The notes beneath the pieces are model-generated. The model was not told the origin of the DNA. It worked only from the letters and a program-made list of their open reading frames with translations, and did not search any database. From Candidatus Omnitrophota bacterium (GTDB taxonomy: Bacteria > Hinthialibacterota > Hinthialibacteria > Hinthialibacterales > JAKPRU01): a stretch of DNA of 42,156 nucleotides. The stretch lies in the NCBI GenBank assembly GCA_029568995.1, contig JAKPYU010000768.1, positions 1 to 42,156 on the forward strand, read 5' to 3'. A program made the position numbers and the translations under genes. Shown here in pieces: positions 35,065 through 42,156 of the stretch. Numbering within the stretch: position 1 is the first letter of the stretch; the number at the start of each line of letters is the position of its first letter.

Positions 35065-35163
35065 GTACATAGGAATGCCCTGAACGGCACACCACCGGGC
35101 CGTGACCAGGCCACATAGTACTCCCAAACTCATTCCCGAAACCAGATACAGGAAGTGAATCAT
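34945..35163 (-). CDS. Small two-helix membrane protein
   Basis: This 72-residue protein has two hydrophobic helices: IHFLYLVSGMSLGVLCGLV and GIPMYLFCLGGLLAGAIIA. An amphipathic, acidic tail follows (ending DKDQTGE). The start ATG (35163-35161) overlaps the stop TGA of the upstream SNase-like gene in a TGATG arrangement, which supports translational coupling. Its last 120 nt are antisense to the end of the membrane gene at 34021-35064. The function is unknown. The small size and composition also fit a simple membrane spacer or an immunity-type partner, but nothing specific supports that. Confidence 0.6.
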   Translation of the reverse strand: MIHFLYLVSGMSLGVLCGLVTARWCAVQGIPMYLFCLGGLLAGAIIARTLAKRFLLEVLPLEFFLDKDQTGE

Positions 35164-35798
35164 CACCTGGAATCGCTTTGCGTGTTTTCTTCGGGCCGGG
35201 TCCAATAACCTTTCCCTTGTTTTTGCGCGGATTTCCGGGCTTCTTCGAGCAGCGTCCGGTATTTGAGCGGTGCAGATTTCTCCTCCAATAACGCCAGACC
35301 GTTCTCAAGCAGAATCCGGTTCAGAAATCTTCCGTCCTTGAGAAAAAGATATGCCGGGATCCGCCCATCGATCGGGCGGGAATCGACATCATATTCCACA
35401 ATTACCGTTTCACGTTCGACCAGGCTTTTCACAAGGATATATGCAAGATGTCCGTATTCCGCAAACTCAGGATCTTCCTCGCGTTTCGAGAAGCCATGTA
35501 TGCCAAGCAGAGAGAATAGTCTCGCCTTTGGTCCGTCGATCCGTTCCGTGTCCCAGACTTTTGTAATACGCACAATCTCGGTTGTGCCCGGAGGAATCGG
35601 TGCAACGGCTTCCGGCGTAGCGGATTTGACGGTTTGGGATGGCTGAGATGCAGGACGAGAGGGCCGCTCCGAACGGATCGGTGGACCGTCCCGGATCTCG
35701 ATATGGCGGTCGGGTCGGGAGGTCGGGGTAGAGAGTTCTTTCCCATCGGCACGCTGCACGACAAGACTCAACGCGACCAGGAACACAAGCCGGATCAT
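35163..35798 (-). CDS. Secreted staphylococcal-nuclease-like (TNase) domain protein
   Basis: This 211-residue protein has a signal peptide, MIRLVFLVALSLVVQRADGK, then a Pro/Ser-rich linker to about residue 75. An SNase-like domain follows (about 78-200) with IVRITKVWDTERIDGPKARL, LLGIHGF, GRIPAYLFLKDGRFLNRILL, ENGLALLE, and ARKSAQKQGKGYW at the end, typical of SNase. The catalytic Arg of SNase matches Arg in GRIP, but the DTPE-type catalytic Glu region reads GIHGFS. Nuclease activity is therefore doubtful. A TTG at 35813 would also open the frame, but the ATG at 35798 follows a GGGGA ribosome site and gives the compact signal peptide. It is coupled to the small membrane gene. Confidence 0.78.
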   Translation of the reverse strand: MIRLVFLVALSLVVQRADGKELSTPTSRPDRHIEIRDGPPIRSERPSRPASQPSQTVKSATPEAVAPIPPGTTEIVRITKVWDTERIDGPKARLFSLLGIHGFSKREEDPEFAEYGHLAYILVKSLVERETVIVEYDVDSRPIDGRIPAYLFLKDGRFLNRILLENGLALLEEKSAPLKYRTLLEEARKSAQKQGKGYWTRPEENTQSDSR

Positions 35799-35924
35799 GG
35801 TTCGATTCCCCAAGACCTTTCGGATCGTCTTTCTTGAGGATACGGCTACTTCCCACCGGCATCAAGATCAAAAACAAGGATGGAGTCCAGACCCTCACTC
35901 AAAAAGACGGTAGGATACGGAACC

Positions 35925-37091
35925 ATGAGTGCGAATCCTGATGGCCTTGTTGTCAAACGCCTGTTGATTGCATTCGGCGTGGCGATTCTCTTCACGCTGG
36001 CGGCGATCCTGTTTGCCGCTCGGTCGTCGCACTGGTCCGTCTTGATGAAAGGCGAACCCCGGATAGACGCGACCCCGACGGCAGCGGGATCGGACCACGA
36101 TATGAGCGATCTTTCCAATACCTCTCGATTTTTCGGGGAACTGAGCCGGATCGACCCTGATTTGCGTCATCGGAATACCGCGGCCAATGCGGAGTTTCGA
36201 ATGGGGGATCTCCTTGAAAAAACCGAACCGGAGGAGGCACTGAAGCATTTTAAGGCCTGCACGGATCTTCTGGAGAACTACCTGCATGGATGGCCCTGGT
36301 TCCGAATGGGGCAGATTCAAGTCACTCGGGGACAAATGATCGAAGCGGACCGGGATTTCGACCGAACCATGCAGATCGACGATGGGAGACTTGCTCTCAG
36401 GGCGGCCTACGAACGCGGTAAGATCGCGCTGAACAACGACCATATCGAGCAGGCCTGGGTGTATTTCTATGAATTTCTCCGGTTCTCTCCCGAACCTCTG
36501 GCGGACTATCATTTTCTGAACATGCTAAGGAACGATGTGCACCCGGCGGGACTCGGATTGTACGTTGTCGGCAGAGCCTTGTTGGGGACCGGGCAGACGG
36601 AACAGGCCGGGGGGTTGCTTGGCGAGTATGTCGCTCTCTATCCGAACGATCTCAGCGGGCGATTCTATGCAAAGCAGGCGGGAGTTCCGGTGTCCCTTCC
36701 CGTTTATTCTCCCCAGGATGTTCTGCAAGGCGATGTGAGGCAGTCGTCCGGTTTGCATAAGAACAGCACGGGATTGATCTTCTACTCCGATGGTCGGCTG
36801 ATGGCGGATCTTTATGTGAACGGCGAGGATCTTCCGGGAAGTCTGCGGGCGGTCTTGCAGCCGATGACCGAGGGATTCAGGGGGCGATTGTCGGTTCTGC
36901 TGAACGGCGAATCCGTTGACGATTTTGAGATCGCACCCGATCCCCGGATCGAATGGAAGCGGGAGATCCCATTTCAACCGGGACGGAACCTGGTGGAGAT
37001 CGCCTTTCAGAACATGGGACCACGGGGGGATTCCGGCGGTCCGATTCTTCGAATTGAATCCATGATGCTGGAATGCGGCGGGAGTTCCTGA
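35925..37091 (+). CDS. Membrane-anchored TPR protein
   Basis: This 388-residue protein has one N-terminal membrane helix (VKRLLIAFGVAILFTLAAIL), then tetratricopeptide-like repeats at about 85-225 (EFRMGDLLEKTEPEEALKHF, WFRMGQIQVTRGQMIEADRD, AYERGKIALNNDHIEQAW). A C-terminal beta-rich domain follows (GLIFYSDGRLMADLYVNGED, LSVLLNGESVDDFEI). The ATG at 35925 is preferred over one at 35880, which lacks a ribosome site. The stop codon overlaps the flippase start (TGATG). It is likely a periplasmic assembly or scaffold partner for the polysaccharide export machinery. Confidence 0.78.
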   Translation: MSANPDGLVVKRLLIAFGVAILFTLAAILFAARSSHWSVLMKGEPRIDATPTAAGSDHDMSDLSNTSRFFGELSRIDPDLRHRNTAANAEFRMGDLLEKTEPEEALKHFKACTDLLENYLHGWPWFRMGQIQVTRGQMIEADRDFDRTMQIDDGRLALRAAYERGKIALNNDHIEQAWVYFYEFLRFSPEPLADYHFLNMLRNDVHPAGLGLYVVGRALLGTGQTEQAGGLLGEYVALYPNDLSGRFYAKQAGVPVSLPVYSPQDVLQGDVRQSSGLHKNSTGLIFYSDGRLMADLYVNGEDLPGSLRAVLQPMTEGFRGRLSVLLNGESVDDFEIAPDPRIEWKREIPFQPGRNLVEIAFQNMGPRGDSGGPILRIESMMLECGGSS

Positions 37092-38518
37092 TGCGACGGA
37101 TTATTCGCAACACCATCTTCATGTCTCTTTTCGGGATCATTGCCCGTGGCGCAGGCCTGATTCGCTACGTGTTTCTGGTCACGTTTCTCTCCAATGAAGC
37201 ATTTGGCATTCTGAAGTTGGCGACGGATATCGGGGGGGTGGCCCGTGCGTTTATGGATGGCGGGCTGGACCAGCTGGTTTCGCGGGACGGTGCTCGTCGT
37301 CCCGACCAGCTGGCGCGGTTTTTCTGGACTGCCTGTTTCCTGAAGATTCTATTGGCGATCTTGTTCTTTGCGGTTGCACCGTTTTTGTTGCTCCGATTCA
37401 TGACCCCTTCCTCGGTATGGGTCGCCATGATTTATTCGGGATTTGTGGTCGCCTTGAGCCTCGCAGGGATTGCCCGTTCGGCGTTCACTGCATTGGAGCG
37501 GATGGAGTACATTTTTTACACAAATACGCCCAGTCGAATCATCGGGCTGGGAGTGACGTTTGTCTGTCTTCTGGTGGGAGCGCCTCTGGGAATTGTCGCA
37601 TCGGCAATGGGATCTGAAAATGTTCTCTGGCTGGTCCTGCTGATGGTCTACATGGTTCGTCTTGTTTCCTTGGCGCGTCCTCGAATCGACTTGCGTGAGG
37701 CAGGATGGATGATGTCGGAATCCTGGCCGATGGCGTTGTATGGATTCTTCACGACACTGTATCTGCGGCTGGATACCCTGATGTTGAAGTGGCTCCTGCC
37801 TCAAGGAACGGCGTTGGAAAATATTGGTATCTATGGGAAAGCCCAGTATCCGGTGGAGGGGCTTAGTCTTCTTCTGACGGGATATATCATCGCGGTTTTC
37901 CCGGTGTTTTCCCGTCTTCAGGTGGAGGATCGTCAGGCATTCGCTTCTTTGTTTCGACGCTCCACCGTGTTGTTGATGGGGATCACGATCCCCGTGTCGA
38001 TCATGATGGCCGGATGGGCGGACGGATGGTTGTCGTTGTTTCCGAACAAGGCGGAAGGGTCGGTTCCCATCCTGGCGATTCTTGCGATGACCCTGAACTT
38101 TTCCCTGTTGAATGTATTCATCATCACGGTGTTCACGGCCTGCGATCGTCAGCGGTGGCTGGTGCTTTTTACCTGTCTCACGGTAGCGGTTTCTTTCATC
38201 AGCAATTACGTGATGATTCCCATCCTGGGGAACCTGGGCGCAGCATTTGCCTCGCTCGGTTCGCAGGTTTTTCTTTTTGCGGTGATGCTGACCATCCTGT
38301 GGACGGAGGTGGGCATCGCCCCGCCGGTGGGTCGGTGGCTGGGATTGCTGGTTTCGGGGAATCTGGCGGGACTGTTTTGCGATTGGTTGCTGCCGCCCGG
38401 ATGGGTGTTGGTGCTTCCCGTTCCCTACCTGGGATCGTTTCTCCTGATCGCGTTTGTCTTGCGAGTTATTCGCCGGGAGGATATCGAGTGGCTCCGGCGG
38501 ACCCTCCGTCGAACCTGA
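37091..38518 (+). CDS. Polysaccharide flippase (Wzx/MurJ-type, MOP superfamily)
   Basis: This 475-residue protein has about 12-14 predicted membrane helices across its full length. The N-terminus is typical: IFMSLFGIIARGAGLIRYVF and LSNEAFGILKLATDIGGVAR. The C-terminal helices include AAFASLGSQVFLFAVMLTIL. The ATG at 37091 overlaps the TGA of the TPR gene and has GGGAG at 37079-37083. An earlier ATG at 37073 is unlikely. It should flip lipid-linked glycan precursors across the inner membrane, which fits the glycosyltransferases upstream. Confidence 0.88.
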   Translation: MRRIIRNTIFMSLFGIIARGAGLIRYVFLVTFLSNEAFGILKLATDIGGVARAFMDGGLDQLVSRDGARRPDQLARFFWTACFLKILLAILFFAVAPFLLLRFMTPSSVWVAMIYSGFVVALSLAGIARSAFTALERMEYIFYTNTPSRIIGLGVTFVCLLVGAPLGIVASAMGSENVLWLVLLMVYMVRLVSLARPRIDLREAGWMMSESWPMALYGFFTTLYLRLDTLMLKWLLPQGTALENIGIYGKAQYPVEGLSLLLTGYIIAVFPVFSRLQVEDRQAFASLFRRSTVLLMGITIPVSIMMAGWADGWLSLFPNKAEGSVPILAILAMTLNFSLLNVFIITVFTACDRQRWLVLFTCLTVAVSFISNYVMIPILGNLGAAFASLGSQVFLFAVMLTILWTEVGIAPPVGRWLGLLVSGNLAGLFCDWLLPPGWVLVLPVPYLGSFLLIAFVLRVIRREDIEWLRRTLRRT

Positions 38519-38617
38519 CTGTCCACGCCTGTCTGTCTTCTCATCTTGTGCAACCGGAATACGAGCCTGTATCATAGTGTTGACATTGGGTAGATTGGAG
38601 TGTGTGCGGAGGGTGAG

Positions 38618-39637
38618 ATGACGAGCGAAAGACTGGCTTCCGAGAATCCCGATCTGGATCTGAAACGTCTCCGTCAGGAGTTCGACAAGATCATTCTGCC
38701 CAGTAAGGCCAAAGAGCTGGGCGTGACCGGCGATGAACTTGTCGTCACTGTCCGTGGCGGGAGACGCATTTTTACCACACGCCAGAAGGTGAACCTGGAT
38801 CTTCAACGCACCCGGACGTTTGCGGCTGCTCCGAAGAAGCAGGAAGCGATGAAACGGGCGATCCGGGATGGCGAGAACAGCGTGATCGGCGATATCGAAT
38901 CGCGCCTGGAAGATTGTTCCCGGCTGGTGGACGCACTCAAGCAATCCGAACGAATGAATTCCCTGGAAGAACGCGATACGAAGGTTCTTCTGAAATCCGC
39001 CGCGGACAATGCTCTTCGATTCGGCACGGAGTTGCAACGAATCGAGGAGGAGATTGAAAAAAAGAAGGAAGCGGATCCCCTTCTCAGTCAGCTGGATCAG
39101 CTGGCCCGCACCCTTCAGACGGCCAAGGAACGCGGCGATATGGAGGCTGCCGCCAAACTGCTGGAAGAGAATCGAGAGGCCCTGGCACAATATGAATCGC
39201 GCCGTCGCGCATTGGAACCCGATATCCAAAGCGCCCTTCATGCACGGCTCGGTATTCTGCGGGAACAACGGCGCGTGATGAAAGCCCAGCTCCAGCTGTA
39301 TGTCGAATGGTCCCAGGTTCTGCGGAAACAAGCCCAGGAGATAGTTGGCGGCTCCGCTCCCCGCGAACAGAGAATGAAAATCATGACCTGTGCGCAGACG
39401 CTCGGAAGCGAATGCAGAAAGGCTGAGGATCTCTATACCTTCAAAGTGCCGGCGGAGTCGTCCTCGGACAAGAGCATCCGAGATCAGAACGCCCTTATGG
39501 AGCAAGATACCCGGAATTTCGATACGGCCATCCGAAGCATGGGGGAGAACACACGTCACCTGGAAGAACTGTTGAGTCAGAATGCGCCGGACGCCAAGGG
39601 CACCCACCGAATGGTTCTTCGAGAACGAGACCGGTAA
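38618..39637 (+). CDS. Coiled-coil protein of unknown function
   Basis: This 339-residue, charged, helical protein lacks signal peptide and membrane helices. Long heptad-like stretches lie at about 75-215 (LLSQLDQLARTLQTAKERGD, MEAAAKLLEENREALAQYES). The N-terminal part (LPSKAKELGVTGDELVVTVR) may be a small folded domain. The family is not recognised. The ATG at 38618 follows GGAGGG. A TTGACA at about 38578 is a possible promoter. A cytoplasmic structural role is likely. It is 99 nt after the flippase, so the genes may or may not be co-transcribed. Confidence 0.7.
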   Translation: MTSERLASENPDLDLKRLRQEFDKIILPSKAKELGVTGDELVVTVRGGRRIFTTRQKVNLDLQRTRTFAAAPKKQEAMKRAIRDGENSVIGDIESRLEDCSRLVDALKQSERMNSLEERDTKVLLKSAADNALRFGTELQRIEEEIEKKKEADPLLSQLDQLARTLQTAKERGDMEAAAKLLEENREALAQYESRRRALEPDIQSALHARLGILREQRRVMKAQLQLYVEWSQVLRKQAQEIVGGSAPREQRMKIMTCAQTLGSECRKAEDLYTFKVPAESSSDKSIRDQNALMEQDTRNFDTAIRSMGENTRHLEELLSQNAPDAKGTHRMVLRERDR

Positions 39638-39739
39638 AAGCCTGCCGAGTACGAGTTCAGATCCCCGAATTCATTAACACCTTGCGAATCCGAAACGCAG
39701 GGGGCAGAATGGGGCAATCCTGAAGTCGGAGAAGCAGCG

Positions 39740-40843
39740 ATGACGCGCATCGAACAGATCGAGGTTATCCCCGTCCGATATCCCACAGTCGGATTTTTCA
39801 AGTTTTTCAAGGACGGACGGCCTGCGGTGATTATCAAAATCACGGCAGACGATGGGACTGTGGGCTGGGGGCAGAGCGTTCCGATTCCGACCTGGAGCTA
39901 TGAGACGCTGGAATCGTGCGTGACGACGCTCAAACAATACATCGTTCCCAAGCTGATCGGTCTGGACCCGTTCGATCTCGACAGCATTCATCGGGCAATG
40001 GACGCCGCCATTTCCCCCTCGTTCTCGACGGGAATGCCGATTGCCAAGGCGGGCGTGGATATTGCCCTGCACGACCTGGCGGGGAAACTCCTGGGCGTGA
40101 ACCTTGCGCAGCGTTGGGGCAAGCGAAGCGGCGGAGAGATCCGGCTCAGCTGGACACTGAATCCGCGATCCCTGGACGAAATCGAATCTCTCATTGACGA
40201 AGGCTGGCAGAGGGGCTATCGGAATTTCAATGTCAAAGTCGCGCCCGATCCAACGTTCGATCTCGAATTATGCAGGCGCGTGAAAGAGCGTGTGCCGGAT
40301 GGGTTTCTCTGGGCGGATGCGAACGGTGGATACGATCCGGCGACGGCGTTGTGGGTGGCCCCGAAACTGGCCGACATCGGCGTATCAGTATTGGAACAGC
40401 CGGTGAAGGCGAACCGACTGGCCGCATACCGGGATCTGAGACGGCAGGGAGCATTGCCGATCATCCTGGATGAAGGGGTAGTCTCCCCATCGGATCTGAT
40501 CGAGTTTCTGCGTCTGGATATTCTGGACGGCGTGGCCATGAAACCGGCGCGATGCGGGGGATTGCTCTCCGCGCGGCGACAGGTGGAGATCCTTCTGGAT
40601 GCCGGTCTGATGTTCCTAGGCAGCGGCCTGACCGATCCCGATATCTCCCTTTCCGCCAGCGTGGCCCTGTATGCTGCGTATGACTTGAAATTCCCGGCGG
40701 CGCTGAACGGGCCGCAGTTCCTGGGGTATTCGGTTCTGGCCTCATCCGACCAGCAACCGATGGATGGGAAGATCTCCGCACCTACCGGCCCGGGTTTGGG
40801 GATTGAACCGGATGAAAGCCGAATTGAGGCCATTCGTGTCTGA
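39740..40843 (+). CDS. Enolase-superfamily enzyme (mandelate racemase / muconate-lactonising type)
   Basis: This 367-residue protein has the two-domain plan: an N-terminal capping domain (1-125), then the barrel. Metal ligands are placed at Asp193 (LWADANGGY), Glu219 (VLEQP) and Asp244 (IILDEG). Base candidates are Lys166 (NVKVAPD) and Lys268 (VAMKPARCGG). This is the K-x-K plus K pattern of the muconate-lactonising and dipeptide-epimerase branch, but the first Lys of the K-x-K motif is Asn164. The substrate is unknown. Chemistry should be proton abstraction next to a carboxylate. The enzyme may act on sugar acids or on amino-acid derivatives. It stands alone, with no helper genes. Confidence 0.88.
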   Translation: MTRIEQIEVIPVRYPTVGFFKFFKDGRPAVIIKITADDGTVGWGQSVPIPTWSYETLESCVTTLKQYIVPKLIGLDPFDLDSIHRAMDAAISPSFSTGMPIAKAGVDIALHDLAGKLLGVNLAQRWGKRSGGEIRLSWTLNPRSLDEIESLIDEGWQRGYRNFNVKVAPDPTFDLELCRRVKERVPDGFLWADANGGYDPATALWVAPKLADIGVSVLEQPVKANRLAAYRDLRRQGALPIILDEGVVSPSDLIEFLRLDILDGVAMKPARCGGLLSARRQVEILLDAGLMFLGSGLTDPDISLSASVALYAAYDLKFPAALNGPQFLGYSVLASSDQQPMDGKISAPTGPGLGIEPDESRIEAIRV

Positions 40844-40914
40844 TTGCAGCGATGGATATGTCCTTGCCGGCGTGCGACCGGCGGGGTACATTTTCGTTCA
40901 GTCTCTTGATGAAA

Positions 40915-40937
40915 TTCTTCCGCACCGTGCGGAAGAA
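40915..40937. terminator. Perfect hairpin upstream of the Dabb lipoprotein gene
   Basis: TTCTTCCGCA (40915-40924), loop CCG, TGCGGAAGAA (40928-40937). It lies between the enolase-superfamily gene and the lipoprotein gene. The ten-bp stem could be an intrinsic-type terminator without a clear T-run, or an operator. The TATAAA at 40945-40950 follows it. Confidence 0.45.
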
Positions 40938-40972
40938 GGAATCGATATAAACCAATCGGAGGTCCGTAGAAG

Positions 40973-41509
40973 ATGTACAGAAAATGGATGACAAGCCTGG
41001 TGGTGGTATTGGTGGCCTGCGGGTTGCTCGGACTGGGAATGGGGTGCGCATCGGCATCAAAGACGAAATGCTGTGCGGCGATGGAAAAAACATGTCCGAT
41101 GGAAAAGACATGCCCCATGCAGAAGGTGGTTCGGCACGTGGTCTGCTTCAAGTACAGGAGTTCCGCCACCCCGGAAGACATCGAGAAGATCAGTGCGGCA
41201 TTCGCCAATCTCAAGAATGAGATGCCGTTCATTATCGGTTTCGAAATGGGACCGAATATCAGCACGGAAGGATTGAGCAAGGGATTTACGCATTGCTATG
41301 TCGTCACGTTCAAGGATCAGCAGGGCCGCGATGAGTACCTGCCGCATCCGGCACATAAGGCATTCGTAGAAAAATTACGCCCCGTTCTGGAAGAGGCTTT
41401 TGTAGTCGATTACGAATCTGTTCCCGCGTGCTGCTGCAAGGGCCAATGCGGCAAGCAATGTGCCGAATGCGCGAAGTGTGAAAAGTGCGCCAAGTGCCCG
41501 AAGAAGTAG
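40973..41509 (+). CDS. Dabb-domain lipoprotein with cysteine-rich ends
   Basis: This 178-residue protein has the lipoprotein signal VVVLVACGLLGLGMGCASAS (lipobox GMGC). A Cys/Met repeat (AMEKTCPMEKTCPMQK) follows, then a Dabb (stress-responsive A/B barrel) domain at about 52-150 with VRHVVCFKYRSSATPEDIEK, LPHPAHKAFVEKLRPVLEEA and FVVDYES. The tail has about ten cysteines in CxxC spacing (ACCCKGQCGKQCAECAKCEK). Clustered Cys and Met suggest binding of a soft metal ion at the outer surface. The ATG at 40973 follows GGAGG. Dabb domains bind small acids or act as dimers; the Cys tail is unusual for the family. Confidence 0.85.
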   Translation: MYRKWMTSLVVVLVACGLLGLGMGCASASKTKCCAAMEKTCPMEKTCPMQKVVRHVVCFKYRSSATPEDIEKISAAFANLKNEMPFIIGFEMGPNISTEGLSKGFTHCYVVTFKDQQGRDEYLPHPAHKAFVEKLRPVLEEAFVVDYESVPACCCKGQCGKQCAECAKCEKCAKCPKK

Positions 41510-41550
41510 AGATCGGGAGCGGGGGATGTTCTGAAGCGATATTAGAACGA

Positions 41551-41571
41551 CCCTCTCCCTCCGGGAGAGGG
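41551..41571. repeat. CCCTCTCCC/GGGAGAGGG hairpin
   Basis: Nine-bp perfect stem with loop TCC. It lies between the lipoprotein stop and the HicB-like gene and matches the hairpin at 23106-23126. Confidence 0.6.
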
Positions 41572-41606
41572 AAGGGTGAGGGGCTTGCGCCGAAAGGAGA
41601 AGTCCA

Positions 41607-41813
41607 ATGTTGAGCACCTATACCGCGAAGTACACAAGGATCAGTCACGGCTATATGGGCCAGCTGATCGAGTGGCCTGAAGTGATCACAGAAGGCGCAA
41701 CGTTGGAGGAATGTCGAGAAATGTTACAGGATGCTTTACGGGAGATGATCCTTGCGTATCAACAACTGGAGAAGGAGATCCCCCTATGCACTGTCGCATC
41801 TTCTGCATTCTGA
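41607..41813 (+). CDS. HicB-like small protein (orphan)
   Basis: This 68-residue protein matches the HicB/UPF0150 fold pattern: YTAKYTRISHGYMGQLIEWP, VITEGATLEECREMLQDALR and EMILAYQQ. HicB antitoxins pair with a HicA toxin encoded next door, but no HicA-like frame precedes or follows. The ATG at 41607 has AAAGGAG upstream. The gene end overlaps the start of the next gene by 27 nt. It may therefore be a solitary member without toxin function. The protein lacks the C-terminal DNA-binding domain of longer HicB forms. Confidence 0.78.
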   Translation: MLSTYTAKYTRISHGYMGQLIEWPEVITEGATLEECREMLQDALREMILAYQQLEKEIPLCTVASSAF

Positions 41814-42156
41814 TCCTGCAATCTTTCTTCCTGATTGGAGCCTCTCAAGGAATTGCTGCGGATGCCGCCTCCCCCCGTTTCCGGGTCCTCTACGACTTGA
41901 GACCATGGGATTACCTTTCTCTGGAAATCCCGGTGCAAGTACCGCTGAAGCCCGAATCCGTGAAAGCGGGAGACAAGCCGATGGCACTGGTTTACTCCTG
42001 GCCGGAGGGGAAATTACACACTCGGCCGGTCCAGAAAGTCGGTGCCCGATGGATCGCGTTGGTTACCGGCGAGGCGTTCGGGAATGAATGCCGACTGGAG
42101 ACCATGCCGCAACCTGCCGAAATCCGGTTCCGTCTCGAAGACCGTAACGGGACTAC
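41787..42156 (+). CDS. Partial secreted protein, runs off the window
   Basis: The ATG at 41787 is preceded by AAGGAG (41773-41778) with 8-nt spacing. The 123 codons that follow have no stop up to the window end. A signal peptide is clear: MHCRIFCILILQSFFLIGAS then QGIAADAA. The mature start reads PRFRVLYDLRPWDYLSLEIP, followed by PLKPESVKAGDKPMALVYSW. The family is not recognised. The gene is incomplete, and its start lies inside the end of the HicB-like gene, so the two probably share a transcript. Confidence 0.75.

Noticed and set aside
37349-39607. Very long minus-strand open frame (752 codons) opposite the flippase and coiled-coil genes
   Set aside because: It covers two plus-strand genes with clear family features or composition. 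The product is Gln/His/Arg-rich with no domain pattern. Such frames arise opposite GC-rich codons.
1-42156. tRNA, rRNA, insertion sequences with transposase, CRISPR arrays
   Set aside because: None was recognised. No transposase or integrase motifs were seen in any convincing protein.

Overview
This window looks like a contig piece from an uncultured, Gram-negative-type heterotroph. The traits that suggest this are BlaR1-type M56 peptidases fused to HEAT repeats, a type IV/II pseudopilin with a PVC/candidate-phylum style N-terminus, many Sec and Tat signal peptides, lipoproteins, sialate O-acetylesterase and ceramidase-like enzymes, and URO-D-like proteins. This is the gene style of Planctomycetota/Verrucomicrobiota, Hydrogenedentota or Sumerlaeota. 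That placement is inferred from gene content only; there is no rRNA or tRNA in the window. Gene gaps carry several families of dispersed palindromic and inverted repeats.

Region 1 (1-5665) holds a self-regulated BlaI/BlaR1-like pair with a recognisable promoter and operator, a GrpB-family protein, a URO-D-family methyltransferase-like protein and a short pseudopilin.

Region 2 (5679-29217) is the accessory core. It contains a sialate O-acetylesterase, a 1,952-residue secreted multidomain protein (seven 55-residue repeats, cadherin-like domains, Thr/Pro linkers, a duplicated module pair), a PfkB kinase coupled to a uronate-isomerase-like amidohydrolase, and four related proteins with an L-fucose/L-arabinose-isomerase-like look. 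All four isomerase-like proteins carry twin-arginine signals, and two of them are tandem duplicates sharing an upstream element. The same region has a Tat-signal DegT/StrS aminotransferase, a neutral-ceramidase-like hydrolase, two tandem Ig-like plus NHL proteins, and a decayed fragment of a formylglycine-generating-enzyme (sulfatase-modifying factor) gene. Taken together it reads as a cell-envelope system that processes an unknown sugar, sugar acid or glycoconjugate. Putting isomerase-like and PLP enzymes outside the cytoplasm is the most unusual point.

Region 3 (29473-39637) begins with a parvulin-type lipoprotein foldase. It continues with a tightly packed surface-polysaccharide group: a polyprenol-phosphate-mannose-synthase-like glycosyltransferase, a GT-C type membrane glycosyltransferase, a GalT-like uridylyltransferase, another polytopic membrane protein, a TPR protein and a flippase. 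A small two-gene minus-strand pair (secreted SNase-like protein and a 72-residue membrane protein) sits in the middle, and a coiled-coil protein closes the region.

Region 4 (39740-42156) has an enolase-superfamily epimerase/racemase, a Dabb-domain lipoprotein with a cysteine-rich tail, an orphan HicB-like protein, and the start of a secreted protein that runs off the window.
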